Shown here: positions 1-8,324 of the stretch, in pieces
Layout: each line of letters opens with the position of its first letter
Numbering within the stretch: position 1 is the first letter of the stretch
Assembly (NCBI RefSeq): GCF_002760655.1
Contig: NZ_PDOC01000003.1
Location: 286,840-350,839 of the forward strand
Direction: 5' to 3'
Length of the DNA stretch: 64,000 bases
DNA from: Massilia eurypsychrophila
GTDB lineage: Bacteria; Pseudomonadota; Gammaproteobacteria; Burkholderiales; Burkholderiaceae_D
The notes under the pieces: generated by a model
Database searches by the model: none
What the model was told of the DNA's origin: nothing
The model's input: the letters and a program-made list of their open reading frames with translations, nothing else
Translations under genes and position numbers: made by a program

Positions 1-902
1 TCGAGCGTTTGGTTGGGAGGGCCGACCAGGCTGACATTGATCACCGCTACTTGCTGCTTGGCCAGCCAGCCAAGTGCGGCGGCGATGCGCTCGGCTGAGC
101 CCCCGGCCGGCGAGCCGCAATACACATCGGCAGTATATAGTTCAGCGCCAGGTGCGACGCCGCGAAAGCGCGACGAGCGGCCCACCATCAGCGCCGCCAC
201 GGCAGTGCCATGCGCGTCAGGGATCAGCTTGCCATCGCAGCCCCAGCGCGTGAGCGCCGCTTCACGAAACACCGGATGGTGGTCGGCCACCCCGCCATCG
301 AGTAGGCCGACCCTCACCGCGCCGCGTGCGGCCCGGGCGGGAGGCGCCGATGATTCGGCCGGCGCTGCCGGTTCCATGGGCCAAGCGGCGCTGGCGGTGT
401 AGACGTGGTTAAAGTCGTACTGGCCGCCTGGATCGAGGGCACGCAATTTTTCCAGCATGGCGGAGGTACTCGTGCCGGTCGGCACCCCCAGCACGACGAT
501 GGTCTCGTCGAGGCCGTCGAGGGTGCTCACCTTGATCACCATCAGTCCGGCCGCCTCGGCGGCCCGCAGGCTGGCGGCACTAGGCGACCATGCCAGGATC
601 TGGCTGCGCACGATCGGTTCGCCACGAGGATCCGGCTCCAGCACATCGCGGTGCCGGCGCAGCAGATCGCCTACCTGCAACAGGCGCAGCTCGCCAAGCG
701 CACGCACATCGGCGGTGGCCAGCAGGCGCGTGCCACTGCCGCGCAGGGTCTCGGTATCGATCGCGCCTAGCGACTGCGGCAAAGGGATATTGAGCGACGG
801 CACGCGTAGCTGGGCCTGCGCCGGAACGGCGCCGAGCACGGCGCCCAGCAGCAGCGTGCGGCGCAGCAGGCGGGGGAGGAGGGCGAATGGTTCAGGCTTC
901 AT
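1..902 (-). CDS. Secreted subtilisin-like (S8) serine protease, 3' end outside the window
   Basis: The first 300 residues of a subtilase lie here; the C-terminal part with the catalytic serine is beyond base 1. An N-terminal signal peptide (basic start, Leu-rich core, ending near VPAQAQ) points to export. A roughly 170-residue propeptide-like region precedes the protease fold. The catalytic Asp is in VGLLDGGV and the catalytic His in HGTAVAALMVG, both typical S8 signatures. The ATG at 902 directly precedes the signal peptide. The gene is divergent from an ECF sigma / anti-sigma pair 94 bp away, so it may belong to that regulon; this is inference. Because the serine lies outside the window, activity cannot be judged. 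Confidence 0.8.
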   Translation of the reverse strand, partial: MKPEPFALLPRLLRRTLLLGAVLGAVPAQAQLRVPSLNIPLPQSLGAIDTETLRGSGTRLLATADVRALGELRLLQVGDLLRRHRDVLEPDPRGEPIVRSQILAWSPSAASLRAAEAAGLMVIKVSTLDGLDETIVVLGVPTGTSTSAMLEKLRALDPGGQYDFNHVYTASAAWPMEPAAPAESSAPPARAARGAVRVGLLDGGVADHHPVFREAALTRWGCDGKLIPDAHGTAVAALMVGRSSRFRGVAPGAELYTADVYCGSPAGGSAERIAAALGWLAKQQVAVINVSLVGPPNQTL

Positions 903-995
903 GATGGCTTGATATTATAATGACTTGAAATTTCTAAAGGGTAAACGTGTGGAGCAGGGATTAAAGTCCCGCAGCGAAACGTTTAACATTCAACG

Positions 996-1499
996 ATGAC
1001 ATATGCCGCTAAGCCGCTTCATGGCGAAATTGCTGCGCTGCTGCCGAGGCTGCGCCGTTTCGCCCGCAGTATTGTATATAACGGTGAAGACGCCGACGAC
1101 CTGGTACAGGTCGCCGTAGAGCGGGCACTGAACCGCAGTGCGCAATGGGAGCCGGGCACCCGCCTTGACAGCTGGATGTTCCGCATCATGAAGAATGCCT
1201 GGATCGATGAGGTGCGTTCACGCATCCGGCGCGACAATATTTTTGCCCCGGAAGAGGCGGGCGAGCACGTCGGCGACGGCTTTGCCGAAGCCCACCAGCA
1301 GCGTCTGGCAATACAAAAGGCGATCAGCCTGCTGTCGGAAGACCACCGGATGGTGGTCGGCCTGGTGCTGGTCGATGGCATGGCGTATCAGGAGGCAGCA
1401 GATGTGTTGGAATTACCCGTGGGCACTTTGATGAGCCGCCTGGCGCGTGCGCGTTCGGCCCTGCAAGCGTCTCTATCCGATCAAGCGAGGACAGCATGA
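996..1499 (+). CDS. ECF-type RNA polymerase sigma factor
   Basis: This 167-residue protein has the two-domain layout of extracytoplasmic-function sigma factors. Region 2 (about residues 10-80) includes EDADDLVQVAVERAL and the DSWMFRIMKNAWIDEVR stretch that contacts the -10 element. Region 4 (about 105-160) ends in a helix-turn-helix around YQEAADVLELPVGTLMSRLARAR. It directs core polymerase to a small regulon. Its last codon overlaps the next gene by ATGA, so it is translationally coupled to its presumed anti-sigma factor. Its own target promoter could not be identified with confidence; an AT-rich stretch precedes the gene. Confidence 0.9.
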   Translation: MTYAAKPLHGEIAALLPRLRRFARSIVYNGEDADDLVQVAVERALNRSAQWEPGTRLDSWMFRIMKNAWIDEVRSRIRRDNIFAPEEAGEHVGDGFAEAHQQRLAIQKAISLLSEDHRMVVGLVLVDGMAYQEAADVLELPVGTLMSRLARARSALQASLSDQARTA

Positions 1500-2233
1500 G
1501 CAGTTTTTCCGACGAAACCCTGATGGCCTATGCCGACGGCGAGCTCGATGACACGACCCGCGCCGCGGTTGCAAGCGCCATCGAGAACGATAGGGAACTT
1601 GCCGCCCGTGTACGCGCTCATCAGGCCTTGCGCTCGGACGTGTTCGCCGCCTTCGCACCGATCGCCGCGGAGCCGGTGCCGGCACGGCTGAGCGCTGCCG
1701 CGGCCGGGGTCGTCGATCTGCAGGCGGCGCGCGTAGCCAGACTGGAAAGACAAACGCGCCGGCGTTGGGAGTGGCCAGAATGGGGGGCGCTGGCCGCGAC
1801 GCTGCTCGTCGGCGTACTGGCAGGCGGCATTGGCCACCGCACCTTGAGCGCTGATGCGGCGCTGGCATCGGTCGCCGGTGCGGACGGCGCGCTGGTCGCG
1901 CAAGGACCGCTGGCCACCGCGTTATCGGAGCAGCTCGCCGGCGCCGGGCCATCGGCACAGGGAATCCGGATCGGTGTGAGCTTTGTCGGCAGCGACGGTC
2001 AATACTGCCGCAGTTTCATCATGGGCCAGGGCGCCGGACTGGCCTGCCGCCAGGGCGAGCGCTGGCAGTTGCCCGTGACGGCGCAAGTTGACAAGACGGC
2101 CAGTGGCGCATATCAACAGGCCGGCAGTGCCATGCCGGCCGCTGTCAGCGATGCGATCGACGCCCGCCTCGCTGGCCAGACGCTCGATGGCGAGGCCGAA
2201 CAGCAGGCGCGGCGCAAGGGCTGGCAACGCTAG
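1496..2233 (+). CDS. Membrane-anchored anti-sigma factor
   Basis: The 245-residue protein begins with an anti-sigma-like cytoplasmic domain (DETLMAYADGELDD, then a helical region). One membrane span follows at about residues 95-115 (Trp- and Leu-rich, ending GGIGH), and then a periplasmic domain. That domain has two cysteines, in QYCRSF and LACRQG, a pattern I associate with anti-sigma factors of this kind and a possible disulfide or redox switch. It overlaps the sigma gene by 4 bp, the standard arrangement for a cognate pair. The likely role is to hold the sigma factor inactive until an envelope signal arrives. No zinc-binding HxxxCxxC motif is seen. Confidence 0.8.
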   Translation: MSSFSDETLMAYADGELDDTTRAAVASAIENDRELAARVRAHQALRSDVFAAFAPIAAEPVPARLSAAAAGVVDLQAARVARLERQTRRRWEWPEWGALAATLLVGVLAGGIGHRTLSADAALASVAGADGALVAQGPLATALSEQLAGAGPSAQGIRIGVSFVGSDGQYCRSFIMGQGAGLACRQGERWQLPVTAQVDKTASGAYQQAGSAMPAAVSDAIDARLAGQTLDGEAEQQARRKGWQR

Positions 2234-2304
2234 CGATTGCGTGTCTTGCATGCGCTGGAGCGTGCGACAGCGAAACCTGATGCATGGTGAAATGTCATGA
2301 CGGA

Positions 2305-2349
2305 CATCAAACGCGATAGTGCGGCAACGGCCGGCGCAAGCGTTTGATG
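2305..2349. repeat. 10-bp inverted repeat upstream of the dehydrogenase pair
   Basis: CATCAAACGC (2305-2314) is repeated in perfect inverted orientation as GCGTTTGATG (2340-2349), separated by 25 bases. It lies 20 bp before the aldehyde dehydrogenase start and 70 bp after the anti-sigma gene. It could be an operator or an mRNA hairpin; there is no trailing T-run, so a classic terminator is unlikely. Confidence 0.45.
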
Positions 2350-2368
2350 CGACCTCGAGGACAGGCCC

Positions 2369-3736
2369 ATGGCATATCAGAGCATCAACCCATTTAACGG
2401 CAAGACCCTGGCTAGCTTCGACGAACACGGCCGGGATGAATTGGACAACAAACTACAGGCAGCGCAGCGCTGTTTTGACCACGACTGGCGCCAGCGCAGC
2501 TACGCCGAGCGGGCCATCGTCGTCAAGCGTGCCGCGGCATTGATGCGCGAGCGTGCCGACGAGCTGGCCAAACTGATCACCCTCGAGATGGGCAAGTTGA
2601 TCGCGCAGGCGGCCGGCGAAGTGGCGCTCAGCGCGGCCATCCTGGATTATTATGCCGACAACGCCGAACAGTTCCTCGCGCCCGAACAGCTCGACGCCAC
2701 CGGTAACCGCACCATGGTCGAGAGCAGTCCGCTCGGCGTGCTGCTCGGTATCGAGCCATGGAACTATCCCTACTATCAAATCGCCCGCTTCGCCGCACCT
2801 AACCTTATGGCCGGCAACGTGGTGATGGTCAAGCATGCCTCCAACGTGCCGCAATGTGCTCTTGCGTTCGAAAAATGCATGCTCGACGCCGGCGCGCCAG
2901 CCGGGGCCTACAGCAACTTGTTCATTTCCAAAGATCAAATCAGCCAACTGATCGACGATCCGCGCATCCGCGGCGTGGCGCTCACCGGCAGCGAAGGCGC
3001 CGGAGCGGTGGTGGCGGCGCAGGCAGGCAAGAACCTCAAGAAGTCGACGCTGGAACTCGGCGGCAGCGACGCCTTTATCGTGCTCGAAGACGCTGACCTC
3101 GACAAGGCGGTCAAGTGCGCCGTAGCGGGGCGCATGGGCAATAGCGGCCAAGCGTGCACCGCGTCGAAGCGCTTTATCGTGCTCGAATCGGTGGCCGATC
3201 GATTCCTCGAAAAATTCCAACAGGCAATGGGCAAGTTTTCACCCGGCGACCCGCTCGACGAAAAGACCACGCTTGCGCCGTTGTCGACCCGGCAGGCGCT
3301 CGACGACCTGGTCGACCAGGTCGACCGAGCAGTCGCCGGCGGCGCCAGCGTGCTGATGGGCGGCAGTCGCATTCCAGGCGATGGGGCATTCATGCAGCCG
3401 ACCATCCTGACCGACGTCGCCGCTGACAATCCCACCTTCAGGGAAGAGTTCTTCGGGCCGGTGGCGATGTTCTTCCGCGTGCCGGACGAAGACGCGGCGG
3501 TGGCGCTGGCCAACGATTCGCCGTTCGGCCTGGGCGGCTCGATCATGACCCAGGACATCGAACGCGGCAGGCGGTTGGCGCGGCGTATCGATACCGGAAT
3601 GGTATTCATTAACAGCGCCGCGGTGTCGAAACCGGAACTGCCCTTTGGCGGCGTGAAGAATTCGGGCTACGGCCGCGAGCTGTCGTCTGCCGGCATCGAC
3701 GAATTCGTCAACAAGAAACTTATTCGCGTGGCCTGA
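2369..3736 (+). CDS. NAD(P)-dependent succinate-semialdehyde-type aldehyde dehydrogenase
   Basis: This is a 455-residue aldehyde dehydrogenase. The general-base Glu is in LELGGSDAF (about residue 229) and the catalytic Cys in NSGQACTASKRF (C263). The LGIEPWNYPYYQ segment is the usual substrate and cofactor wall. The closest family I recognise is the Sad/YneI branch of succinate-semialdehyde dehydrogenases, which shares the ELGGSD.FIVL and AVAGR..N.GQ.C patterns. It should oxidise an aldehyde to the acid with NAD or NADP. The zinc alcohol dehydrogenase gene follows 49 bp later, and together they could interconvert an alcohol, its aldehyde and the acid. The exact substrate is inferred from family only. 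Confidence 0.88.
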   Translation: MAYQSINPFNGKTLASFDEHGRDELDNKLQAAQRCFDHDWRQRSYAERAIVVKRAAALMRERADELAKLITLEMGKLIAQAAGEVALSAAILDYYADNAEQFLAPEQLDATGNRTMVESSPLGVLLGIEPWNYPYYQIARFAAPNLMAGNVVMVKHASNVPQCALAFEKCMLDAGAPAGAYSNLFISKDQISQLIDDPRIRGVALTGSEGAGAVVAAQAGKNLKKSTLELGGSDAFIVLEDADLDKAVKCAVAGRMGNSGQACTASKRFIVLESVADRFLEKFQQAMGKFSPGDPLDEKTTLAPLSTRQALDDLVDQVDRAVAGGASVLMGGSRIPGDGAFMQPTILTDVAADNPTFREEFFGPVAMFFRVPDEDAAVALANDSPFGLGGSIMTQDIERGRRLARRIDTGMVFINSAAVSKPELPFGGVKNSGYGRELSSAGIDEFVNKKLIRVA

Positions 3737-3785
3737 CTGTGTCGTCACCATACGCGATCGTTATTAATTCATCAGGAAGAACAAC

Positions 3786-4811
3786 GTGACCAAGATACGT
3801 GCATGGGCAGCCCAGGAGCAGGGCGCCGCGCTGGAAGCTTTTGAATACGATCCCGGACCGCTCGCAGCGGAAGATGTCGAGATCGAAGTCGAGTATTGCG
3901 GGGTCTGCCATTCGGACCTGTCGATGCTCGACAACGAATGGGGCATCACGGCGTATCCCTTCGTGCCCGGCCACGAGGCCATCGGCCGCGTCGTCGCACT
4001 GGGCGACGTGGCGAAGACCAAGGGGCTGCGCCTCGGCCAGCGGGTCGGGGTGGGCTGGAACGTGCGCAGTTGCCTGTACTGCCCTGCGTGCATCCGTGGC
4101 GATGTGCAGCTGTGCGAGCGCATCGAGCCGACCATCGTCGGCCACCACGGCGCTTTTGCCGAGCGGCTGCGTGCGCACTGGATCTGGAGTGTGCCGATGC
4201 CCGACTCGCTGGCAGCGGAAAATGCCGGCCCGCTGCTGTGCGGCGGCATTACCGTGTTTGCGCCGCTACTACAGCTGCACGTGGCGCCGACGGCGCGCGT
4301 GGGGGTGTTTGGGATTGGCGGTCTCGGCCACATGGCGCTGATGTTTGCCAACGCGTGGGGCTGCGACGTGACGGCGTTTACTTCTTCGCCAGGCAAGATG
4401 GAAGAGGCGAAGTCATTCGGCGCCCACCATACGGCGTCCAGCGTCGCGACCGACGACTACGAGCGCCTGGCGGGCAGCTTCGACTTCATCTTTATCACCG
4501 CCAATGCCAAGCTCGACTGGGATGCGCTGATCGGGCTGCTGGCGCCGCAAGGCCGCCTGCATTTCCTCGGCGCCGTCCTCGAGCCGGTGCCGGTGCAGGT
4601 GATGCACTTGATGATGGGCCAGAAAGCCGTTTCCGCCTCGCCTACCGGCAGCCGCGCGCAGATCGACAGCATGTTGCGTTTTGCTTGTCACCATCAGGTC
4701 GCACCGAAGGTCGAGCATTTCCCAATGAGCCGGGTCAACGACGCCATGGACCACCTTCGCGCGGGCAAGGCAAATTACCGGATCGTGCTCGCAGCCGATT
4801 TCAAGCACTGA
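3786..4811 (+). CDS. Zinc-dependent NAD(P) alcohol dehydrogenase (CAD / Ahr-like)
   Basis: This 341-residue medium-chain dehydrogenase starts at a GTG preceded by an AGGAAGAACAAC-type ribosome site. Catalytic zinc ligands are in YCGVCHSDLSM and PGHEAIGRV. Structural zinc cysteines are in SCLYCPACIRGDVQLC, and the Rossmann fingerprint is GIGGLGHMALMFA. The organisation matches the cinnamyl-alcohol / broad aldehyde reductase branch (YahK, Ahr). It would reduce aldehydes with NAD(P)H or run the reverse reaction. It is co-directional with the aldehyde dehydrogenase and probably in the same transcript. No terminator was seen before the convergent msrA. Confidence 0.88.
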   Translation: MTKIRAWAAQEQGAALEAFEYDPGPLAAEDVEIEVEYCGVCHSDLSMLDNEWGITAYPFVPGHEAIGRVVALGDVAKTKGLRLGQRVGVGWNVRSCLYCPACIRGDVQLCERIEPTIVGHHGAFAERLRAHWIWSVPMPDSLAAENAGPLLCGGITVFAPLLQLHVAPTARVGVFGIGGLGHMALMFANAWGCDVTAFTSSPGKMEEAKSFGAHHTASSVATDDYERLAGSFDFIFITANAKLDWDALIGLLAPQGRLHFLGAVLEPVPVQVMHLMMGQKAVSASPTGSRAQIDSMLRFACHHQVAPKVEHFPMSRVNDAMDHLRAGKANYRIVLAADFKH

Positions 4812-4839
4812 GCAGCGGCGGCCCGAGCAGTGGCTCGGC

Positions 4840-5442
4840 CTAGTCCCACAATTGCTTCAGCCTGGCGTCGCGGCCGCAGCTGGTGCGGTAATAGGTGTAA
4901 CGGATCGGGTTCTTCTTGGCGTAATCCTGATGGTACGTCTCGGCCAGGTAGAAAGTGCTCGCAGGGACGATCTCTGTGTAAATTCGTTCAAAGCGCCTGG
5001 ATTTTTGCAGCGTTTCCAGGCTGGCCTGCGCGGCCTGGCGCTGCTCTTCGTTGAGGTAATAGATACCGCTGCGGTACTGACTGCCGACATCGCAAAATTG
5101 GCGATCCTTGACGGTCGGATCGACGTTGCGCCAGAAATGGGCCAGCAGTTGCTGATAGCTGACCTTGGACGGGTCGTACACCACCCGTACCGCCTCGGTG
5201 TGACCAGTCGCGCCGGCGCTGACTTGTTCGTACGTGGGATTTTGCACGCGCCCGGAGGTGTAGCCAGATTCGACCTTGACGACGCCTTGCAGTTTTTCGA
5301 AATCGCTTTCGGTACACCAGAAACAGCCGCTGGCAAAAATGGCGGTTGCCGACGGCGTGCTTGCTTGCGCGTGCGCCGCCGCGCCGACGCCGAACATGGC
5401 AACTCCAGCAAGCCATGCGCATAGTGTTGTCGTGATCTTCAT
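4840..5442 (-). CDS. msrA: Exported peptide methionine sulfoxide reductase A
   Basis: The 200-residue protein reduces the S-epimer of methionine sulfoxide in proteins. It carries an N-terminal signal peptide (hydrophobic core, cleavage near AHAQA), then the MsrA catalytic motif GCFWCTE with nucleophilic C40. Further conserved stretches are GYTSG, GHTEAVRVVYDP and TYHQDYAKKNP, and candidate resolving cysteines lie near the C-terminus. Its start overlaps the stop of msrB by ATGA, so the two are translationally coupled. With both proteins carrying export signals, the pair forms a periplasmic repair system for oxidised envelope proteins. Confidence 0.93.
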   Translation of the reverse strand: MKITTTLCAWLAGVAMFGVGAAAHAQASTPSATAIFASGCFWCTESDFEKLQGVVKVESGYTSGRVQNPTYEQVSAGATGHTEAVRVVYDPSKVSYQQLLAHFWRNVDPTVKDRQFCDVGSQYRSGIYYLNEEQRQAAQASLETLQKSRRFERIYTEIVPASTFYLAETYHQDYAKKNPIRYTYYRTSCGRDARLKQLWD

Positions 5443-5921
5443 GCCCTCAACTCCGGTAATTTTTCACTCTTCGCTACGAAACGCAAGGCTACCCCGTTAT
5501 TACAGTAGCGCAGCCCGGTCGGTTTCGGCCCATCGTCGAACACATGGCCCTGGTGGCCGTGACAACGGGTACAGTGGTATTCCTTGCGCGGCCAGACCTG
5601 CTTGTAGTCGGTCTTGGTAGCGATCGCCTCGGGCAGGTGAGCGTAGAAGCTCGGCCAGCCGGTCCCGCTTTCGAACTTGGCGCTGCTGTCAAAAAGCGGC
5701 TGGTAACAGGCGGCGCAAACATAGGTGCCCGCGCGCTTTTCCGCGTTCAGGGGGCTGGAGCCAGGCGGCTCGGTATCCTCCTCGAACAGGATCCGATAGC
5801 TGGCAGCCGGTAGAAGCGCCTTCCACTTCGCCTTTGCGTTCTCGCTCGCCGTAGAAAGAACAGGCAGCAAGGCACTTGCGAACAAGCCAGAACCACCGAT
5901 GAGAAAATGACGACGCCGCAT
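5439..5921 (-). CDS. msrB: Exported peptide methionine sulfoxide reductase B, probable Tat substrate
   Basis: This protein reduces the R-epimer of methionine sulfoxide. I place the start at 5921, where GGAGGT sits 7 bases upstream; an earlier in-frame ATG at 5972 lacks such a site. The N-terminus MRRRHFLIGGSGLF looks like a twin-arginine leader. The MsrB zinc site is formed by two CxxC pairs (CAACYQPLF and CTRCHGHQG), GTGWPSF is present, and the catalytic cysteine is in LRYCNNG. The first gene of the msrB-msrA operon is this one; the mature domain is about 125 residues, as usual. Confidence 0.92.
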   Translation of the reverse strand: MRRRHFLIGGSGLFASALLPVLSTASENAKAKWKALLPAASYRILFEEDTEPPGSSPLNAEKRAGTYVCAACYQPLFDSSAKFESGTGWPSFYAHLPEAIATKTDYKQVWPRKEYHCTRCHGHQGHVFDDGPKPTGLRYCNNGVALRFVAKSEKLPELRA

Positions 5922-6194
5922 ATTGCTGACCTCCGTATAGGAAAAACAGGTTGCCGGCACTTGCACAGGCAAGCAGTCGGATCTGCCTTCTATCTCGTCG
6001 TGCAGGCAAACGGATCACCCGACAATGGTTGACGAGATTGCGTAAATTCAACATGTAGCTTACTACTTCTTCAAGCGGCCGGTCGCCGGGTTGACGAAAG
6101 CGCATTCCACGTCCGCGCGATGGGTATCGGCAGTGCCGTTGTGAACGCTTGCCGGCTAGCAGGCGACAGAGGCCAGGTGTTCCAGTGGCGCCGG

Positions 6195-6764
6195 CTAGCG
6201 CGACACGCCGACCAGCTTGTGTACCAGCTCCGAGGACGTCGACGCCGCAAACTTGCGCATCAGCTTGGCGCGGTGCATCTCCACCGTGCGCGGGCTGAGG
6301 TCGGTTTCGCGCGCGATCACCTTGCTTGTCTTGCCTTCGACCAGCAGGGCGGCGATCTCGCGCTCGCGCGGGGTCAGCTCGGCCGTCACCGGGCGTTTCT
6401 CACTGACATCTTCAAACGTCCACACGCCGGCGCCGAGCGCTTCCTGCGGATCGAGCGCGCGGCCGCTGACGTGGCACCAGAACAGCTCGCCGTTGGCCCG
6501 CCGCATGATGCGCTCGTCCGAGTAGCGGCCCTTGACATTCATGATCGGGATAATGCGGTCGCCCGTGCGCAGGAACTCCGCCATGGTCGGGTAGAGCACC
6601 TGGAACGACTGGCCTTCCAGCGCGGCGGTGGCGTAGCCGAACATCGACGCCAGCGCTTCGTTGGCAGACTGGATCACCCGGTTGACCGAGATGCACATGC
6701 CGACCGGCGCGTACTGGAATATTGTCTCGTAATCTAGCGCGTATGATGCTTTGATTTGGTGCAA
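6195..6764 (-). CDS. PAS domain / LuxR-type transcriptional regulator
   Basis: This is a 189-residue protein with an N-terminal PAS fold (about residues 12-115, with APVGMCISVNRVIQSANEAL and FGYATAALEGQ) and a C-terminal LuxR/FixJ helix-turn-helix (about 128-185, TPREREIAALLVEGKTSKVIA and LSPRTVEMHRAKLMRKF). It presumably senses a small ligand or redox state through PAS and acts directly on DNA; there is no receiver domain. The reading frame opens at a TTG (6764), as no upstream in-frame ATG exists after a stop, so the exact start is uncertain. It is divergent from the CoA-transferase genes 132 bp away and may control them; that is inference. Confidence 0.82.
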   Translation of the reverse strand: MHQIKASYALDYETIFQYAPVGMCISVNRVIQSANEALASMFGYATAALEGQSFQVLYPTMAEFLRTGDRIIPIMNVKGRYSDERIMRRANGELFWCHVSGRALDPQEALGAGVWTFEDVSEKRPVTAELTPREREIAALLVEGKTSKVIARETDLSPRTVEMHRAKLMRKFAASTSSELVHKLVGVSR

Positions 6765-6808
6765 ATCGGTCGATCCCAGTTGTATGAATGACAGGTAGTT
6801 CTACGGTA

Positions 6809-6837
6809 TTGTGCTTTTGGCTGGCGTATTTTATGCT
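6809..6837 (+). promoter_or_regulatory. Candidate sigma-70 promoter for scoAB
   Basis: TTGTGC is followed after 17 bases by TATGCT, 60 bp before the scoA start, in the divergent gap between the PAS-LuxR regulator and scoA. The match is moderate and only by eye. Confidence 0.3.
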
Positions 6838-6896
6838 GAGAATCTACTCTGAAGTACAGAAAGAGCGTTTTCAGCTTAACTATAAAAGGGACGGGT

Positions 6897-7595
6897 ATGA
6901 ATAAAGTTTATCCTGATGCGGCATCGGCATTGGCCGGTATCGTGCAAGACGGCCAGACGATCGCCGTCGGCGGCTTCGGCCTGTGCGGCATTCCGGAGGC
7001 GCTGATCCTGGCCCTGCGCGATTCCGGCGTGACCGACCTGACCGCCATTTCGAACAACGCGGGCGTGGACGACTTTGGCCTTGGCCAGCTGCTCGCCACG
7101 CGCCAGATCAAGAAGATGATCTCGTCGTATGTCGGCGAAAACAAGGAGTTCGCGCGCCAGTACCTGGCCGGCGAACTGGAAATCGAATTCACTCCGCAAG
7201 GCACGCTGGCCGAGAAGCTGCGCGCCGGCGGCGCCGGCATCCCGGCGTTCTACACCAAGACCGGCGTCGGCACCATCGTCGCCGAAGGCAAGCCGCATGC
7301 CGAATTCGACGGCGAGCAATATGTGCTCGAGCGCAGCCTGGTGGCCGACGTGTCGCTGGTAAAGGCCTACATGGCCGACCGCGCCGGCAACCTGGTGTTT
7401 CGCAAAACGGCGCGCAACTTCAATCCGAACGTGGCGATGGCCGGCAAGATCACCGTCGTCGAAGTCGAGAAACTGGTCGAAGTCGGCGAGATCGATCCCG
7501 ATCACGTGCACCTGCCGAGCATCTTCGTGCATCGCATCGTCGTCAATGAAACGCCGGAAAAGCGCATCGAACAGCGCACCGTGCGTTCCAACTAA
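6897..7595 (+). CDS. scoA: 3-oxoacid (succinyl-CoA:acetoacetate) CoA-transferase subunit A
   Basis: This 232-residue alpha subunit of a class I CoA-transferase activates acetoacetate with CoA from succinyl-CoA. The family signature is the glycine-rich GGFGLCGIPEALI near residue 24, with later GTLAEKLRAGGAGIPAFYT and AMAGKITVVEVE-type segments. A strong ribosome site, AAAAGGGACGGGT, precedes the ATG. The beta subunit follows after 21 bp. The presence of 3-hydroxybutyrate dehydrogenase at 26-27 kb supports use of PHB monomers or ketone bodies by this organism. Confidence 0.93.
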   Translation: MNKVYPDAASALAGIVQDGQTIAVGGFGLCGIPEALILALRDSGVTDLTAISNNAGVDDFGLGQLLATRQIKKMISSYVGENKEFARQYLAGELEIEFTPQGTLAEKLRAGGAGIPAFYTKTGVGTIVAEGKPHAEFDGEQYVLERSLVADVSLVKAYMADRAGNLVFRKTARNFNPNVAMAGKITVVEVEKLVEVGEIDPDHVHLPSIFVHRIVVNETPEKRIEQRTVRSN

Positions 7596-7616
7596 GAACA
7601 GAATTCGGAGATCAAC

Positions 7617-8267
7617 ATGGCATGGACTCGTGATGAAATGGCTGCCCGCGCAGCCAAGGAATTGAAAGACGGTTTTTACGTCAACCTGGGAATCGGCCTG
7701 CCGACCCTGGTGGCGAACTACGTACCGAACGATATCGAAGTGTTCCTGCAGTCGGAAAACGGCTTGCTGGGCATCGGCCCGTTCCCGACCGAGGCGGAAG
7801 TCGACGCCGACATCATCAACGCCGGCAAGCAGACCGTCAGCGAATTGCCCGGCTCGGCCTACTTCAGCTCGGCCGATTCGTTCGGCATGATCCGCGGCGG
7901 CAAGATCAACCTGGCGATCCTCGGCGCGATGCAAGTGTCGCAGCATGGCGACCTGGCCAACTGGATGATTCCGGGCAAAATGGTCAAGGGCATGGGCGGC
8001 GCGATGGACCTGGTGGCCGGCGTCAAGCGCGTCATCGTGGTCATGGAGCACGTTGCCACCGCCAAGGACGGCAGCACCTCGCACAAGATCCTCAAGCAGT
8101 GCAACTTGCCGCTGACGGGCGTGCGCGTGGTAGACATGATCATCACCGACATGGGCGTGATCGAAGTGACCGATCAGGGCCTGAAGCTGGTCGAACTGGC
8201 GCCGGGAGTGACCAAGGACCAGGTCGTTGCAGCCACCGAAGCGGAGATCGACGTTTCGGCAGTCTGA
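7617..8267 (+). CDS. scoB: 3-oxoacid (succinyl-CoA:acetoacetate) CoA-transferase subunit B
   Basis: This 216-residue beta subunit carries the catalytic glutamate in [12 protein letters not shown] (E47), which forms the glutamyl-CoA thioester. [31 protein letters not shown] and the C-terminal [16 protein letters not shown] region are typical. It pairs with the upstream scoA product to form the active heteromer. A GC-rich hairpin lies 22 bp after the stop. Confidence 0.94.
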   Translation: MAWTRDEMAARAAKELKDGFYVNLGIGLPTLVANYVPNDIEVFLQSENGLLGIGPFPTEAEVDADIINAGKQTVSELPGSAYFSSADSFGMIRGGKINLAILGAMQVSQHGDLANWMIPGKMVKGMGGAMDLVAGVKRVIVVMEHVATAKDGSTSHKILKQCNLPLTGVRVVDMIITDMGVIEVTDQGLKLVELAPGVTKDQVVAATEAEIDVSAV

Positions 8268-8289
8268 TGTGGTGTAATTTGTAGTGCTG

Positions 8290-8312
8290 CTGGCGGGCGC
8301 AATGCCCGCCAG
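8290..8312. terminator. Hairpin between the convergent scoB and M56 genes
   Basis: CTGGCGGGC (8290-8298) pairs perfectly with GCCCGCCAG (8304-8312) around a 5-base loop. It sits between two convergent genes. There is no clear T-run, so it is a plausible but not classical intrinsic terminator for either strand. Confidence 0.5.
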
Positions 8313-8324
8313 TGTCGTTTACGG

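Noticed and set aside
6060-6170. An open stretch on the minus strand ending in VECAFVNPATGRLKK, just after the PAS-LuxR gene.
   Set aside because: It has a protein-like C-terminus but is only 33 codons long from the preceding stop, with no ATG and no ribosome site; a relic is possible but not supported.
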